This document shows, one piece after another, positions 9,060 to 17,440 of a stretch of DNA of 64,000 nucleotides. The stretch is from an uncultured Bacteroidia bacterium (GTDB lineage Bacteria; Bacteroidota; Bacteroidia; Bacteroidales; UBA932). The notes beneath the pieces were generated by a model. The model saw nothing but the letters and a program-made list of their open reading frames with translations. It did no database searches and was not told the origin of the DNA. The stretch lies in contig CACYHC010000015.1 in NCBI GenBank assembly GCA_902774145.1, positions 24,536-88,535 of the forward strand, written 5' to 3'. Position 1 is the first letter of the stretch. Each line of letters starts with the position of its first letter. The translations under genes were made by a program, and so were the position numbers.

Positions 9060-10364
9060 ATGGAACTCTATGACAAGTATTTGGCTTGCGGCGGCGTGGT
9101 AGCCACCGATAGCCGTACCCTAAAGGGCGGGGAGTTGTTTTTTGCCCTGAAAGGAGAGAATTTCGACGGAAACGCGTATGCGATGAAAGCGCTGGAGGCG
9201 GGTGCTGCGTATGCGGTGGTGAATGCGTCGGCTGACCTCCCGGGTGACCCTCGGCTCATCAAGGTCCCGGACACTTTTGTAGCGTTGCAGGAACTGGCAA
9301 TCTATCACCGGGAGAATGTGAAGCCCGGCGGAGCGCTGCCCGTTATCGGCCTCACGGGGACCAACGGAAAGACCACCACGAAAGAGCTGGTTTCCGCCGT
9401 GCTCTCCAAAAAGTTTTGCGTGACGGCCACCAAAGGCAATTTCAACAATGATATCGGCGTGCCCCTGAGCCTGCTTTCGATTACCCCGGAAACGCAGATT
9501 GCGGTCATTGAGATGGGCGCGAACCATCCCGACGACATCGCCAAACTGGTGCGCGTGTCGCGGCCGGATTACGGGCTGATTACCAATGTCGGCAAGGCGC
9601 ACCTGCTGGGTTTCGGCTCTTTCGAAGGCGTCAAGGCGGCCAAAGGGGAACTGTATAAGTGGCTCGCTTCGCGCGACGGTTCGGTCATCTTCCTGAACGC
9701 CGACGACCCCGATCTTACGCAGATGGCCCGTGAATGCGCCTGCCACGTCTGGTCCTACGGCATTCGCTACGAAGGGGTGGAAATCCTGCCCACGGATGCA
9801 GAGCATCCTTTCCTGCGGCTCGTGATCGAAGGAACGACGGTGGAAACCTCCCTTGTCGGCGCCTATAACGCGACGAATGTCCTTGCGGCAATCGCCGTCG
9901 GCCGCTATTTTGGCGTGCCGCTCGCCGATGCCTTTGCGGCGATATCGGCGTACGTGCCTTCGAACCAGCGTTCGCAAATGCTTCGTACGCAGCGCAATAC
10001 CCTTATCGTCGATGCCTACAACGCCAATCCTTCGTCGATGGCGGTAGCGTTGGACAATTTTTTGGCGATGCGTTCTGCGCGCAAACTTGCCCTGCTCGGC
10101 GAAATGCGGGAACTGGGCGAAGCATCGGCGGAAGAGCATTTGAAGCTGGTTCGCCGACTCTCGGAGGCCGGGGTTGATGCCTGCTTTGTGGGTGAGGAAT
10201 TTGGCCGGGCGCTGGATGCGGCCGGACTGGACCGTGCCCGCTGGTACCCCGATTCCGTTTCGCTCGCCGCGGCACTCTCTGGGGATGATTCCCCCTCCGA
10301 TACCCTCATCCTGGTCAAGGGCTCCCGCGGAACCAAAATGGAGACCGTCATTTCCAGTCTGTAA
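9060..10364 (+). CDS. murF: UDP-N-acetylmuramoyl-tripeptide--D-alanyl-D-alanine ligase
   Basis: The 434-aa Mur ligase adds D-Ala-D-Ala to the UDP-MurNAc tripeptide in the cytoplasm, the last soluble step of peptidoglycan precursor synthesis. The N-terminal domain shows TDSRTLKGGELFFAL. The ATP-binding motif GLTGTNGKTTTKEL lies near residue 96, the central domain has GANHPDDIAKLV and TNVGKAHL, and the C-terminal domain has DAYNANPSSM. The gene sits away from a mur cluster, linked here to dut. It is followed by the first copy of the intergenic repeat. Confidence 0.96.
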   Translation: MELYDKYLACGGVVATDSRTLKGGELFFALKGENFDGNAYAMKALEAGAAYAVVNASADLPGDPRLIKVPDTFVALQELAIYHRENVKPGGALPVIGLTGTNGKTTTKELVSAVLSKKFCVTATKGNFNNDIGVPLSLLSITPETQIAVIEMGANHPDDIAKLVRVSRPDYGLITNVGKAHLLGFGSFEGVKAAKGELYKWLASRDGSVIFLNADDPDLTQMARECACHVWSYGIRYEGVEILPTDAEHPFLRLVIEGTTVETSLVGAYNATNVLAAIAVGRYFGVPLADAFAAISAYVPSNQRSQMLRTQRNTLIVDAYNANPSSMAVALDNFLAMRSARKLALLGEMRELGEASAEEHLKLVRRLSEAGVDACFVGEEFGRALDAAGLDRARWYPDSVSLAAALSGDDSPSDTLILVKGSRGTKMETVISSL

Positions 10365-10402
10365 TCACGTTGCAATCCCGTCTGGTCAGCCTGCGAGCCC
10401 AG

Positions 10403-10509
10403 GCAGGGCACGATTTTTCGAAATTTTGGCCGTTTTTGAGCAAAAATCTGCCCCGGCGGGCACATTTTTCCGCAAAATCAAGGGTTTTTGAGCAAAAACC
10501 TGCCCCCTA
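10403..10509 (+). repeat. Intergenic repeat, copy A (two 52-bp units, each with a hairpin)
   Basis: This ~107-bp sequence lies between murF and the transposase and is repeated almost exactly at 12295-12401 and, inverted, at 15316-15420. It contains two related units of about 52 bp. Each unit holds a near-perfect hairpin of the form GTTTTTG-AG-CAAAAAC flanked by CCCC/GGGG blocks. The remaining ~115 bp up to the transposase gene holds no recognisable gene; GAAAATATTTTC (10584-10595) is a palindrome there. Confidence 0.85.
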
Positions 10510-10624
10510 TGACAGGACACGCTAAAGTCCATCAGCATATTCCGGATTCAAAAAATGTGAAGACGGAGTGCAAATAGTCGTTGGAAAATATTTTCAACGG
10601 CACATTATGCCCCATCTTTGCATT

Positions 10625-11539
10625 ATGAGAAAATTACGGAAGATTTGTCAAGCGTATCGGGCGCTCCCCATCGGCTATTATCACTTGTGCACGGATGGGT
10701 GGAAAGAGGGGGTATTGTTCAACAACGACCATCAGTATGTCGCCGGCGTGACGAGTATTGCATTGATGAAGTTGAAATACAATGTCGAAATTTATGCTTA
10801 TGTCTTGATGCCCAATCACGTGCATATCATATTATCGGGGACTGGAAGCGATTGTACGGACGCTTTCAAACTATTGGTTCGCAGATGTTCCCTGATGCGC
10901 AAAAAGGCCGGGGCTCCCCCCATCCCGAAAGATTATGGATTCAAATTGATTCCTATTGATACCCCGGAATCGTTTCGTTCCCATATCCTTTATGTCGCGC
11001 GAAACCCATACGAAAAAGGACTGAGCGTTCCTGGCGGATATCTTTGGGGAAGTGACCACCTCTTGTTTAACCCGCACGGAGAAAGAATCCGGGGAATTAG
11101 GGCGGACTCGATAGCAATGAATGAGATTTTGCGTATTGCGGAATGTCCGGACAAACTCCCGGGCCACTGGGAAATTCATCCGGAGTTCGGCATTCTGCCC
11201 CGGAATTTTGTGAAGACGGACAAAGTGAAGGCGCTGTTCCGTACGCCAAAGAATTTTGTCACAAGACTGGTGAAGGACTATGAAACGCTGCTGCATATTT
11301 CGTCTGACTTAAAGGATGAGATAATGCTCAGCGATATGGAGATTGACGATATATTCTACCTTCAGATTCGAAAGATGTTTCCTGGAAAGACGTTATACAA
11401 CTTGAGCATCGAAGAAAAATATCGTTTGGCTAAGCATTTAAAAGAACAATTTCCCATTGAACCCGCTGAACTGGCTGTTCGCCTAAAGCTGAGTGAGCGC
11501 ACCGTCAACCAGGCCCTTAATGCCAAGGAACACTGGTAG
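10625..11539 (+). CDS. REP-associated tyrosine transposase-like protein (Y1/HUH family)
   Basis: The 304-aa protein belongs to the Y1 transposase (IS200/RAYT) family of single-strand DNA nucleases. The HUH metal motif is in MPNHVHIIL (residues ~62-70) and the candidate catalytic tyrosine in YVARNPYEKG near residue 123. A C-terminal extension of ~180 aa ends in a helix-turn-helix-like segment (LAVRLKLSERTVNQAL). Such stand-alone genes, lacking IS ends, mobilise short palindromic repeats. A copy of a hairpin repeat lies just upstream and two more lie within 4 kb. A CATCTTTG box (10613-10620) supports the ATG at 10625 over the GTG at 10568. GC is lower than in the neighbours. Confidence 0.87.
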   Translation: MRKLRKICQAYRALPIGYYHLCTDGWKEGVLFNNDHQYVAGVTSIALMKLKYNVEIYAYVLMPNHVHIILSGTGSDCTDAFKLLVRRCSLMRKKAGAPPIPKDYGFKLIPIDTPESFRSHILYVARNPYEKGLSVPGGYLWGSDHLLFNPHGERIRGIRADSIAMNEILRIAECPDKLPGHWEIHPEFGILPRNFVKTDKVKALFRTPKNFVTRLVKDYETLLHISSDLKDEIMLSDMEIDDIFYLQIRKMFPGKTLYNLSIEEKYRLAKHLKEQFPIEPAELAVRLKLSERTVNQALNAKEHW

Positions 11540-11580
11540 CCCCTCCATTGAAATATTTTTTCTAACTTCGCGGGAATGGT

Positions 11581-12285
11581 ATGAATCCTCTGATGACAGA
11601 AATGCTTTCCCAAGCCGACGCTGTACAGGCAGTCGGTCTTTCTCGCTTCTTCAAAACCGGCCTTGGACAGTATGGAGAGGGAGACCGGTTTCTGGGAATC
11701 AAAGTCCCTGTGACGCGGAAAATCGTTGAACGGCATTGGCGCAATATCGGATTTCACGAATTGGAAGAATGCCTTGCCAGTGATTATCACGAGATTCGCC
11801 TGGCCGGTCTCCTCGCCCTGGTCAGGATTTTTGCTCACGCCCGGACAATCCATGAGCGGAAACGGGACTGCGTTGCTTTTTATCTGTCACACACAGACCG
11901 CATCAATAATTGGGACCTGGTGGATTTATCGTGCTACTCACTGCTGGGAGAATGGCTGCTGGACAAGGATCGGACTATCCTGTATGATCTGGCCCGTAGC
12001 GGGAAAACGATCTGGGAACAGCGTATCGGTATTGTCAGTACGATGGCATTCCTGCGGCACGGTCAATGGGAGGATACTTTTTCTATCGCCGACCTCTTGT
12101 TGCATCATCCGCACGATTTGATCCAAAAGGCCGTCGGCTGGCTGCTGCGCGAAGCCGGAAAACGAAACAAGACGGCACTGACCGCCTATCTGCTTCCACG
12201 ATCTCGTGAAATGCCCCGCACGATGCTCCGTTACGCTATTGAAAAATATCCGGAAGATGAGCGCCGAAAGTTTCTACAGCGTTGA
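11581..12285 (+). CDS. DNA alkylation repair protein (AlkD-like)
   Basis: The 234-aa all-helical HEAT-like repeat protein resembles AlkD, a DNA glycosylase that removes bulky or positively charged alkyl-purines without flipping the base. Family signatures include GVKVP-like LGIKVPVTRKI, WRNIGFHELEECL and the INNWDLVDLS block containing the conserved Trp-Asp. The length matches single-domain members. It follows the transposase by 41 bp and is followed 9 bp later by repeat copy B, so transposase and glycosylase sit together between two repeat copies. Confidence 0.88.
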   Translation: MNPLMTEMLSQADAVQAVGLSRFFKTGLGQYGEGDRFLGIKVPVTRKIVERHWRNIGFHELEECLASDYHEIRLAGLLALVRIFAHARTIHERKRDCVAFYLSHTDRINNWDLVDLSCYSLLGEWLLDKDRTILYDLARSGKTIWEQRIGIVSTMAFLRHGQWEDTFSIADLLLHHPHDLIQKAVGWLLREAGKRNKTALTAYLLPRSREMPRTMLRYAIEKYPEDERRKFLQR

Positions 12286-12294
12286 GCTAGGAGC

Positions 12295-12401
12295 GCAGGG
12301 CACGATTTTTCGAAATTTTGGCCGTTTTTGAGCAAAAATCTGCCCCGGCGGGCACATTTTTCCGCAAAATCAAGGGTTTTTGAGCAAAAACCGGCCCCCT
12401 A
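12295..12401 (+). repeat. Intergenic repeat, copy B
   Basis: This copy is nearly identical to copy A over ~107 bp; the only clear difference is CCTGCCCC versus CCGGCCCC near the right end. It fills the gap between the convergent AlkD-like gene and adk, where its hairpins could also act as a bidirectional terminator. Confidence 0.85.
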
Positions 12402-12412
12402 CACAAAAACAG

Positions 12413-12985
12413 TTAGAGCGACGAGACGAGGGCGTCGATGCGGGCGGAGACTTCGGTGACGGAGCCCTCGCCGGAAATTTCGTGGTAGAGGCCGCGCTCC
12501 CGGTAGAACTGGATGAGCGGTTCGGTCTTCTGGTGGTAGGTGCGGATACGGTTGGCGATAATGCTGTCATCGGCATCGTCAGCGCGGTTCTCCAGCATCG
12601 CGCGGTGCTTGATGCGCTGATAAATCAGTTCGTCCGGGATATGCAGCGACAACACGGCGGTTACCCGTTCGCCCGCTTTCCCCAGCCGTTTTTCCAGGGC
12701 TTGCGCCTGCTCCAGGGTACGCGGGAAACCGTCCAGCAGAAAGCCGTCCACGCCCTTTGCGGCATCGAAAGTGGAAAAGAGCATATCTTCCACCACCTGG
12801 TCAGGCACGAAATTGCCCTTGTCAATGAGTTCCTCTGCAATCTTTCCCAGCGGCGTACCTGCGGCAATCTCATGGCGGAGCATATCGCCGGTAGAGATGT
12901 GCAACAAATTGTATTTCTGAGACATCGGCTCAGCCTGCGTGCCTTTTCCCGCACCGGGAGGGCCAAATATAATATAGTATTTCAT
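12413..12985 (-). CDS. adk: Adenylate kinase
   Basis: The 190-aa enzyme interconverts ATP + AMP and 2 ADP. It begins with the P-loop FGPPGAGKGTQAE, followed by the AMP-binding region STGDMLRHEI and GFLLDGFPRT, then a short lid RADDADDSIIANR without the zinc cysteines. This is the short form common in Bacteroidota. The start overlaps the stop of hpt by 4 bases (ATGA), so the two purine genes are co-translated. Confidence 0.97.
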   Translation of the reverse strand: MKYYIIFGPPGAGKGTQAEPMSQKYNLLHISTGDMLRHEIAAGTPLGKIAEELIDKGNFVPDQVVEDMLFSTFDAAKGVDGFLLDGFPRTLEQAQALEKRLGKAGERVTAVLSLHIPDELIYQRIKHRAMLENRADDADDSIIANRIRTYHQKTEPLIQFYRERGLYHEISGEGSVTEVSARIDALVSSL

Positions 12986-13527
12986 TGCTGGTCAAGTGCG
13001 TAAATGTCCTTGTAATTGCGGCCGATACCGTCGTAATCCAGCCCGAAACCCACGATGAAGCGGTTGGGAATTTCCATTCCTACATAATCGAGCTTTACAT
13101 CCTTTTTATAAACCTCGGGTTTGAGCAACATCGTGCAGACCTTATAATCCGCCGCCTTGATTTCTTTCATATAATCACTCAGCGCGACGATGGTGTTGCC
13201 TGTATCGACGATGTCTTCCACCACGATGACCCGCCTGCCGGAAAGGTCCGAGGTCGGCCCCAGCAGATTGCGGACGACACCCGTCGAAATCGTCCCGGAG
13301 TAGGAGGACAACTTCATGGAAACCAACTCGCAGTTGAACTCCAGGCGTTTCATCAGTTCGGCGGTAAACAGCACCGAGCCGTTGAGAATGCAGAGGATGA
13401 CGGGAATATCCGTGGAATCCTTGAAATCCGCGTTGATTTTGTCCGCTACGCCGTCAATCGCTTCACTGATTCGGTCATAGGGAATAAACAAGCGGAACGT
13501 TTTGTCGTAAAGCTTGATTTTATCCAT
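12982..13527 (-). CDS. hpt: Hypoxanthine phosphoribosyltransferase
   Basis: The 181-aa purine salvage enzyme makes IMP (and GMP) from the base and PRPP. The PRPP motif VIVVEDIVDTGNT lies near residues 105-117, and LNGSVLFTAELM and VGFGLDYDG are the other family blocks. The ATG at 13527 is chosen because the conserved sequence begins there and a TAAATTTG promoter box lies 23 bases upstream. The open frame continues to 13614 through AT-rich non-coding sequence. It is the first gene of an hpt-adk pair. Confidence 0.95.
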   Translation of the reverse strand: MDKIKLYDKTFRLFIPYDRISEAIDGVADKINADFKDSTDIPVILCILNGSVLFTAELMKRLEFNCELVSMKLSSYSGTISTGVVRNLLGPTSDLSGRRVIVVEDIVDTGNTIVALSDYMKEIKAADYKVCTMLLKPEVYKKDVKLDYVGMEIPNRFIVGFGLDYDGIGRNYKDIYALDQQ

Positions 13528-13550
13528 TTCCAACCAACAATTTCGGAGGC

Positions 13551-13558
13551 CAAATTTA
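13551..13558 (-). promoter_or_regulatory. -7 box of the hpt-adk promoter
   Basis: TAAATTTG on the minus strand matches TAnnTTTG and gives a leader of about 20 bases to the hpt start. A T-rich stretch occupies the -33 region. The rest of the 119-bp gap between hpt and the next gene is AT-rich without other recognisable features. Confidence 0.55.
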
Positions 13559-13646
13559 CAAAAAAAACATTCGAAAAATCGTAAAAAAATGTCAATAAAA
13601 GATAAAAACGTCATTTTTTTACAAGATTGTATCCGAAATTGCGGCC

Positions 13647-15302
13647 ATGAGACGGTTGATCAGCCTGATGGAAGCCATTCTACTGCTCACGGGAGCCCTC
13701 GGCGAAGAAGAACTGGAAGAGAGTATCGTGGAGCGTTTCGAGCGCTATGTGAGCGCTCCGCTGCACCTCAATACGGCGGGGCGGACCCGTCTGCTGGAAA
13801 GCAGCCTGCTGAGCGAATACCAGGTTGCCGTGTTGCTTGATCACAGGCAGCGTTCCGGCACAATCCGTTCGTATACGGAACTGGCGCTGCTGGACGGATT
13901 CGGCGAACGGACAGCGGAAGCGCTCCGGTATTTTACGACGCTGGAAGACGAGGTCGTCCGCAGCGGGACCGTCCGGGGAGAGGCGCTGCTCCGGGGTTCC
14001 CTACGGGCGCGTGACGGTACGGTCCAGGGTGCAGGCGGAGCGAAGGTTTACCTGGAACTTCCGGAGCGTGCCGGTATCTTCTGGGGCTCCCGCTATGCCT
14101 ACGGCGACAAACGCTTTTCTCCGGGCAGTTTCAGCGCCGAGTACCGCGCCAGGAACGGTCGCTGGAAATTGCTGGCCGGCGATTATCATGCCCGCTTCGG
14201 GCAGGGGCTCTGCTGCTGGAGCGGTTTTTCCCTGAGCGGCTTCGGGACGACGGGCGCCTTCGGACGGCAGGCGCAGGGCGTCACGGCCTCCCACTCGTTT
14301 TCCGCCGCTTTGCGCGGGGCGGCGGCGAGCGGGGACATCGGGCCGGTCAGCCTGAGCGGCGGCGTGTTCATCGACGGGCTACGGGAACGGATGGATGGAA
14401 AATCCGGCGCAAAAATCGGCCTGGGCTATTGCGCAAATGCCGTTTATCGCTGGCGATGGGGGCACGCGGGACTGAGTGCCGCAGGGTTAAGCGGACTTCC
14501 CGCGCTCTCGACGGACTGGCGCATCGGCGGACACGGACTGTCCTGGAGTGGAGAAGCCGCGTGGGATTTCGCCGGTAAAGATATCGCCGCGTATACGTCC
14601 CTGCTCTGGAAGCCGCGCTATGGCCTGGAAGCGGCGATGAACCTTCGTTATTACGGTAAGGAATACCGCAGTCCGGCTTCCGGGGCGCCGCGTGCATCCG
14701 GCAGTGCCAATCGCGACGAAGCCGGGGGCGCGGTCGCTCTCGGTACGAAGTGGGGTTCAATAAGTTACGACCTCTGCACAAAGCCATCGACGGGTGGCCT
14801 GGGGCACAAGGCCGTACTGACGGCAACGCACGGATGGCTGGTGGGACCGGTGACGCTGAAGCCCGCGTTACGTGCGGTACTTTCACATCGCAGCTGGAAC
14901 GGCATCCCCTTGCGGACGGACCTTCGCGGAGATATCGGCGCGTCTTATGGAAAATGGGCGCTGAACCTGCGCTACAACACGGTTTTTTGCCGGGAACGAT
15001 CCTGGCTGGCGTACGCGGAAACGGGATATGACGGAAGTTGGCTGCGCTTTGCCCTTTTCAAAATCGACAACTGGGACGACCGGATTTACGTTTATGAGCG
15101 CGACCTGCGCGGCTCCTTCAGCGTGCCGGCCTACTATGGCCGGGGCTGGAGTCTTTCGCTGAGCAGCAACCAGACGCTCCGGGGCGGGCGGCTTACCCAT
15201 AAATTCGGCCTGCGTGCTTCCTATATATATTATTATCCCTCAGGCGCCGGGCGCAGCAGTGTCCTCGAAGCAAAACTGCAATACAGCATCGCGTTCCGAT
15301 AA
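13647..15302 (+). CDS. Helix-hairpin-helix protein with C-terminal outer-membrane barrel
   Basis: The 551-aa protein starts with a short hydrophobic leader (LMEAILLLTGALG). A region with two ComEA-like HhH elements follows (residues ~25-100; LNTAGRTRLLESSLLSEYQV and LALLDGFGERTAEALRYF). The remaining ~430 residues are glycine- and aromatic-rich alternating strands (WKLLAGDYHARFGQGLCCW, INLGYCANAVYRW-like), ending in a phenylalanine-arginine (YSIAFR), consistent with a barrel. The pairing of a DNA-binding-type HhH with an outer-membrane barrel suggests a DNA-uptake or surface DNA role, but this is inference. No phage-related genes are near. Confidence 0.7.
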   Translation: MRRLISLMEAILLLTGALGEEELEESIVERFERYVSAPLHLNTAGRTRLLESSLLSEYQVAVLLDHRQRSGTIRSYTELALLDGFGERTAEALRYFTTLEDEVVRSGTVRGEALLRGSLRARDGTVQGAGGAKVYLELPERAGIFWGSRYAYGDKRFSPGSFSAEYRARNGRWKLLAGDYHARFGQGLCCWSGFSLSGFGTTGAFGRQAQGVTASHSFSAALRGAAASGDIGPVSLSGGVFIDGLRERMDGKSGAKIGLGYCANAVYRWRWGHAGLSAAGLSGLPALSTDWRIGGHGLSWSGEAAWDFAGKDIAAYTSLLWKPRYGLEAAMNLRYYGKEYRSPASGAPRASGSANRDEAGGAVALGTKWGSISYDLCTKPSTGGLGHKAVLTATHGWLVGPVTLKPALRAVLSHRSWNGIPLRTDLRGDIGASYGKWALNLRYNTVFCRERSWLAYAETGYDGSWLRFALFKIDNWDDRIYVYERDLRGSFSVPAYYGRGWSLSLSSNQTLRGGRLTHKFGLRASYIYYYPSGAGRSSVLEAKLQYSIAFR

Positions 15303-15315
15303 ATGATTGCCCAGC

Positions 15316-15420
15316 CGGGGCAGGTTTTTGCTCAAAAACCCTTGATTTTGCGGAAAAATGTGCCCGCCGGGGCAGATTTTTGCTCAAAAACGGCCAAAAT
15401 TTTGAAAAATCGTGCCCCCC
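15316..15420 (-). repeat. Intergenic repeat, copy C (inverted)
   Basis: This is the reverse complement of copies A and B over ~105 bp, with a change near its right end (TTTTGAAAAA for TTTCGAAAAA) and altered outer bases. It lies between the HhH/barrel gene and hydB. Immediately to the right, a degenerate third unit with a GGGGCA...TTTTTC...GAAAAACCCC layout can be seen. Confidence 0.82.
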
Positions 15421-15455
15421 TGCGGGGGCAATCTTTTTCGTAGAAAAACCCCGCA
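15421..15455. terminator. Strong hairpin next to repeat copy C
   Basis: TGCGGGG (15421-15427) pairs with CCCCGCA (15449-15455), and inside this TTTTTC pairs with GAAAAA around a short loop. The hairpin resembles a degenerate unit of the neighbouring repeat. It could terminate transcription of the upstream gene; no clear T-run follows, so this is uncertain. Confidence 0.35.
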
Positions 15456-15496
15456 CATTGTTCGCATTTTATGCAGAAAAAGTCCGCGAAAATTCG

Positions 15497-15504
15497 TAAA
15501 TTTG
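15497..15504 (+). promoter_or_regulatory. -7 box of the hydrogenase operon promoter
   Basis: TAAATTTG matches TAnnTTTG and lies 31 bases upstream of the hydB ATG at 15536, giving a leader of about 25 bases. No clear -33 element was found. Confidence 0.5.
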
Positions 15505-15535
15505 CAGACTATTATTACTCTAACCGCTATAACGA

Positions 15536-17440
15536 ATGATAATCACATCACCCGATGCTCTTGAGAGCATTCGACAGGAAGCCGCCAAGTCCCTCTCTAT
15601 CAGGGAAGGAAGCAACAACGGCAACTCCGCCGAGCCTGCCGGACTGGAAAAGGGGGCGCCGCATCTGCAGATTCTCTGCTGTGGCGGAACTGGTTGCAAA
15701 GCCTCCGAAAGTGCAAAGATCGTCGATAATTTTCGCGAGAGCCTGAAGGCGCACGGCATTGCCGACAAGGTGGATGTCGTCGTGCCCGGTTGTTTCGGAT
15801 TCTGCGAGAAGGGTCCCATCGTCAAGATTATCCCCGACAATACGTTCTACACCTCCGTTCGCCCCGACGACGTGGAAGAGATTGTCACTTCCCACATCAT
15901 CGCCGGCAACCGGGTGGAGCGCCTGCTCTATCAGGATCCCGTCACGGGCCAGCACATCAGCGACTCCCAGCATATGAATTTTTACCGCAAGCAAATGCGC
16001 ATCGCATTGCGCAACTGCGGTTTCATCAATCCTGAGGATATCCGCGAGTACATCGCCCGCGACGGCTACAAGGCCCTGGCCGACAGCCTGAAGCGCGACA
16101 GCCTCGAGGTGCTCGCCGACATCAAGGCTTCCGGTCTTCGCGGCCGCGGCGGCGCCGGTTTCCCCACGGGAATGAAGTGGGAAATCGCCCGCAAGTTCGA
16201 CGCGCCGGACAAGTATGTCGTCTGCAACGCCGACGAAGGCGACCCGGGGGCCTTTATGGACCGTTCCATTATGGAAGGCGACCCCAATTCCGTCATCGAG
16301 GCGATGATGATTTGCGGCTACTGTATCAATGCGCACAACGGCCTCATTTACATCCGCGCGGAATATCCGCTGGCCGTTCACCGGCTGAAGGTGGCCATCG
16401 AACAGGCGCGCGAATACGGGCTGCTCGGCAAGAATATCCTCGGTACGGGCTTCGACTTCGACATTGAAATCCGCTACGGCGCCGGCGCTTTCGTCTGCGG
16501 CGAGGAAACCGCGCTGATTCACTCGATGGAAGGGAAGCGCGGCGAGCCCACGCTCAAACCCCCGTTCCCTGCGGAAGCCGGCTATTTCGGCCATCCGACC
16601 AATGTGAATAACGTCGAGACGCTGGCCAACGTGCCGATTATCCTCACGAAGGGCCCGCAGTGGTTCGCGTCGATTGGTACGGAAAAATCCAAAGGTACGA
16701 AGGTCTTCGCCCTTGCCGGAAAAATCAACAATGTCGGCCTCATCGAAGTGCCGATGGGAACGACGCTCCGCGAAATCATTTATGACATCGGCGGCGGCGT
16801 GAAGGGCGGCAAGAATTTCAAGGCCATCCAGACCGGCGGCCCCTCCGGCGGCTGCCTGACCGAAAAGCATCTGGATATTCCCATCGACTACGAATCCCTC
16901 TCTGCAGCGGGTTCCATGATGGGCTCCGGCGGTATGATTGTAATGGATGAAGAGGACTGTATGGTCTCCGTGGCCAAGTTCTTCCTCGAATTCACGGTAG
17001 GCGAGTCCTGCGGAAAGTGTACGCCTTGCCGTATCGGCAACAAGCGGATGCTGGAAATCCTGGACCGCATCACCGAAGGAAGGGGAACGGAGGAAGACCT
17101 CGAGACCCTGGAAAATCTTGCGAAGACCATCAAGGACACCGCGCTCTGCGGCCTTGGACAGACTTCGCCGAATCCCGTGCTTTCGACGCTCTCCAATTTC
17201 CGCGTAGAGTATGAGGAACATGTACGCGACCATATCTGCCGTGCGCACAAGTGCAAGTCCCTGCTTACCTATTCGATTGACCCGGCCCTCTGCAAGGGCT
17301 GCAGCGCCTGCGCCCGGGGATGCCCCGTCAGCGCCATCGAAGGCGAAGTCCGCAAGCCGTTTGTCATCCATTCCGAAAAGTGCATCCGCTGCGGGATGTG
17401 TATCTCGCGCTGTAAGTTCGGTGCCATTAACGTTCATTAA
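15536..17440 (+). CDS. hydB: [FeFe] hydrogenase NADH-binding flavoprotein subunit
   Basis: The 634-aa NuoF-like subunit carries FMN and iron-sulfur clusters and links NAD(H) to the hydrogenase. Residues ~40-130 form a thioredoxin-like [2Fe-2S] domain (CCGGTGCKAS, CFGFCEKGP). The NuoF core has GRGGAGFPTGMKWE near 202, the NADH-site GAGAFVCGEETALI near 316 and the cluster motif ESCGKCTPCRIG near 491. Two C-terminal [4Fe-4S] motifs end the protein (CKGCSACARGCP, CIRCGMCISRCK). This layout matches the HydB/HndC subunit of multimeric, often electron-bifurcating, hydrogenases. The stop overlaps the hydA start by one base. Confidence 0.95.
   Translation: MIITSPDALESIRQEAAKSLSIREGSNNGNSAEPAGLEKGAPHLQILCCGGTGCKASESAKIVDNFRESLKAHGIADKVDVVVPGCFGFCEKGPIVKIIPDNTFYTSVRPDDVEEIVTSHIIAGNRVERLLYQDPVTGQHISDSQHMNFYRKQMRIALRNCGFINPEDIREYIARDGYKALADSLKRDSLEVLADIKASGLRGRGGAGFPTGMKWEIARKFDAPDKYVVCNADEGDPGAFMDRSIMEGDPNSVIEAMMICGYCINAHNGLIYIRAEYPLAVHRLKVAIEQAREYGLLGKNILGTGFDFDIEIRYGAGAFVCGEETALIHSMEGKRGEPTLKPPFPAEAGYFGHPTNVNNVETLANVPIILTKGPQWFASIGTEKSKGTKVFALAGKINNVGLIEVPMGTTLREIIYDIGGGVKGGKNFKAIQTGGPSGGCLTEKHLDIPIDYESLSAAGSMMGSGGMIVMDEEDCMVSVAKFFLEFTVGESCGKCTPCRIGNKRMLEILDRITEGRGTEEDLETLENLAKTIKDTALCGLGQTSPNPVLSTLSNFRVEYEEHVRDHICRAHKCKSLLTYSIDPALCKGCSACARGCPVSAIEGEVRKPFVIHSEKCIRCGMCISRCKFGAINVH

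Noticed and set aside
10568-10624. GTG start at 10568 for the transposase
   Set aside because: The added residues lack family similarity and precede a CATCTTTG promoter-like box; the ATG at 10625 fits better.
10403-12401. Repeat copies A and B as ends of a composite transposon carrying the transposase and AlkD-like genes
   Set aside because: Both are in the same orientation, no target duplication is evident, and a third copy lies outside; the REP-like reading fits better.
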